Source: Acidobacteriota bacterium
GTDB lineage: Bacteria > Acidobacteriota > Blastocatellia > Pyrinomonadales > Pyrinomonadaceae
Reading direction: 5' to 3'
Length of the DNA: 64,000 bases
NCBI GenBank assembly: GCA_019239425.1
Contig: JAFAZX010000009.1
Location: forward strand, 1 to 64,000
Below are positions 63,258 through 64,000 of the stretch, one piece after another; position 1 is the first letter of the stretch, and the number at the start of each line of letters is the position of its first letter. Made by a program: the position numbers and the translations under genes. A model generated the notes under the pieces. It saw only the letters and a program-made list of their open reading frames with translations. It did no database searches and was not told the origin of the DNA.

Positions 63258-64000
63258 TTGCTGAAACAGAAGGGGCCGCTCGCGCTCATCATCCTCGACG
63301 GCTTCGGCCACAGCGAAGCGCGCGAAGGGAACGCCGTCGCGCTCGCCAAGATGCCGTTCTACGACGAGCTGCGCGAGAAGTACCCGCACACTCTCATCGA
63401 AGCCTCGGGCACCTGCGTCGGCCTGCCCGGAGGGATCATGGGCAACTCCGAGGTCGGCCACCTCAACATGGGCGCGGGCCGCGTCATCATGACGGACATC
63501 CGCCGCATCGACTACTCGGTCGAGACCGGCGAGTTTTTCAAGAACGAAGCCTTCGTCAAAGCTTTGGACGACGCCAAAGCGCGCGGCGCCGCCGTGCACC
63601 TGATGGGCCTCCTGTCCGACGGCCTAGTCCACTCGTCTCAGGAACACCTCTACGCCCTCATCCGCATGGCGAAGGAGCGCGGCCTCGAGCAGGCGTACGT
63701 CCACTGCTTCCTCGACGGCCGCGACACGCCGCCCTCTTCGGCGCATCTCTACGTGAAGGCTTTGGAGAATAAGCTTGCGGAGATCGGCTTCGGCGAGATT
63801 GCGACCCTCTGCGGCCGCTACTACGCGATGGACAGGGACAAGCGCTGGGAGCGCACGAAGCGCGCCTACGACCTGCTCGTCAAAGGGCTGGGCGAGAAGG
63901 CGACAGACCCCGTCGCGGCGGTCAGACGCTCCTACGAGCGCGGCATCACAGACGAGTTCGTCGAACCCGTCTGTCTCACGCGCGCCGACGGCTCGCCGGT
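63258..64000 (+). CDS. gpmI: 2,3-bisphosphoglycerate-independent phosphoglycerate mutase (cut by window end)
   Basis: TTG start preceded by AAGGAGACAAGGGG; 247 codons are visible. LALIILDGFGHSEAREGNAV has the metal-binding Asp, MGNSEVGHLNMGAGR carries the phosphoserine (Ser in GNSEVGH), and VHCFLDGRDTPPSSA and GRYYAMDRDKRWERT are signature blocks of the iPGM transferase domain. It interconverts 3- and 2-phosphoglycerate, the step before enolase, whose gene lies upstream. The C-terminal phosphatase domain lies beyond the window. Confidence 0.95.
   Translation, partial: MLKQKGPLALIILDGFGHSEAREGNAVALAKMPFYDELREKYPHTLIEASGTCVGLPGGIMGNSEVGHLNMGAGRVIMTDIRRIDYSVETGEFFKNEAFVKALDDAKARGAAVHLMGLLSDGLVHSSQEHLYALIRMAKERGLEQAYVHCFLDGRDTPPSSAHLYVKALENKLAEIGFGEIATLCGRYYAMDRDKRWERTKRAYDLLVKGLGEKATDPVAAVRRSYERGITDEFVEPVCLTRADGSP

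Overview
The window is a high-GC (roughly 65-70%), gene-dense chromosomal segment that reads as an Acidobacteriota genome, probably class Blastocatellia. This is inferred from gene content and from the intergenic repeat vocabulary; no rRNA is present to confirm it. I call 53 genes, including one cut by the window start (GH20 hexosaminidase), one cut by the window end (gpmI) and one interrupted by an in-frame TGA. I see no tRNA or rRNA gene, CRISPR array, transposase or phage gene.

Layout. 1-5.7 kb: polysaccharide degradation (GH20 fragment, GH3 with PA14, then GH18 and GH16 on the minus strand). 5.8-9.6 kb: a small membrane coiled-coil protein, a four-helix-bundle gene embedded in a 7-bp tandem array, a thioredoxin/NHL protein coupled to an AhpD-like protein, and a CheW-like protein. 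9.6-20 kb: mutS2, a trpF homologue, a secreted unknown, dnaG, rpoD, a small exported unknown and a B12-binding radical SAM protein. 20-28 kb, minus strand: aroB coupled to a degenerate M3 peptidase, the cdaA-ybbR-glmM operon and a CDF transporter. 28-34 kb: an XRE regulator with a structured leader, a site-2 protease, an NTR-like secreted protein, a lone mreB and an FHA-GAF-adenylate cyclase. 34-45 kb: a porin-like protein, a helical secreted unknown, carD, M13 and M28 peptidases, a YVTN propeller, DUF427 and a membrane protein. 45-53 kb: ettA, a glycogen-binding-domain protein, a CGTase-like GH13 enzyme, a CxxCH secreted protein and a TPR protein. 53-64 kb: an EfpL-type EF-P paralogue, a glycine-zipper protein, a YdeP-type molybdoenzyme, hemerythrin, Nudix, a ClpP-like protein, DUF1440, HAD, a class D beta-lactamase, enolase, a zinc ribbon and gpmI.

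The most striking feature is what lies between the genes. About eighteen intergenic gaps hold paired inverted arms, each arm built from short tandem 'words' (for example AGTAGGCAGTAGGCAG, ACCACAGAGACACAG, GGTGCTGGGTGCTGGG, AAGGATG). Different loci use different words, the same word recurs at distant loci, two loci have one word hairpin nested inside another, and the arms often supply the stop codon of the neighbouring gene. A separate 212-bp terminal-inverted-repeat element occurs twice at full length with its core inverted, and twice in reduced form. A four-helix-bundle (23S intervening-protein-like) gene starts and ends inside one of the word arrays. I regard this word-hairpin/four-helix-bundle association as the best candidate for an undescribed system here.

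How the genes work together: secreted hydrolases (GH20, GH3, GH16, GH18, GH13, M13, M28) feed a heterotrophic metabolism with glycolytic enzymes at the right edge. Nucleotide signalling is represented by CdaA (c-di-AMP) and the FHA-GAF cyclase. Core replication, transcription and translation functions (dnaG, rpoD, mutS2, carD, ettA, EfpL) are interspersed.
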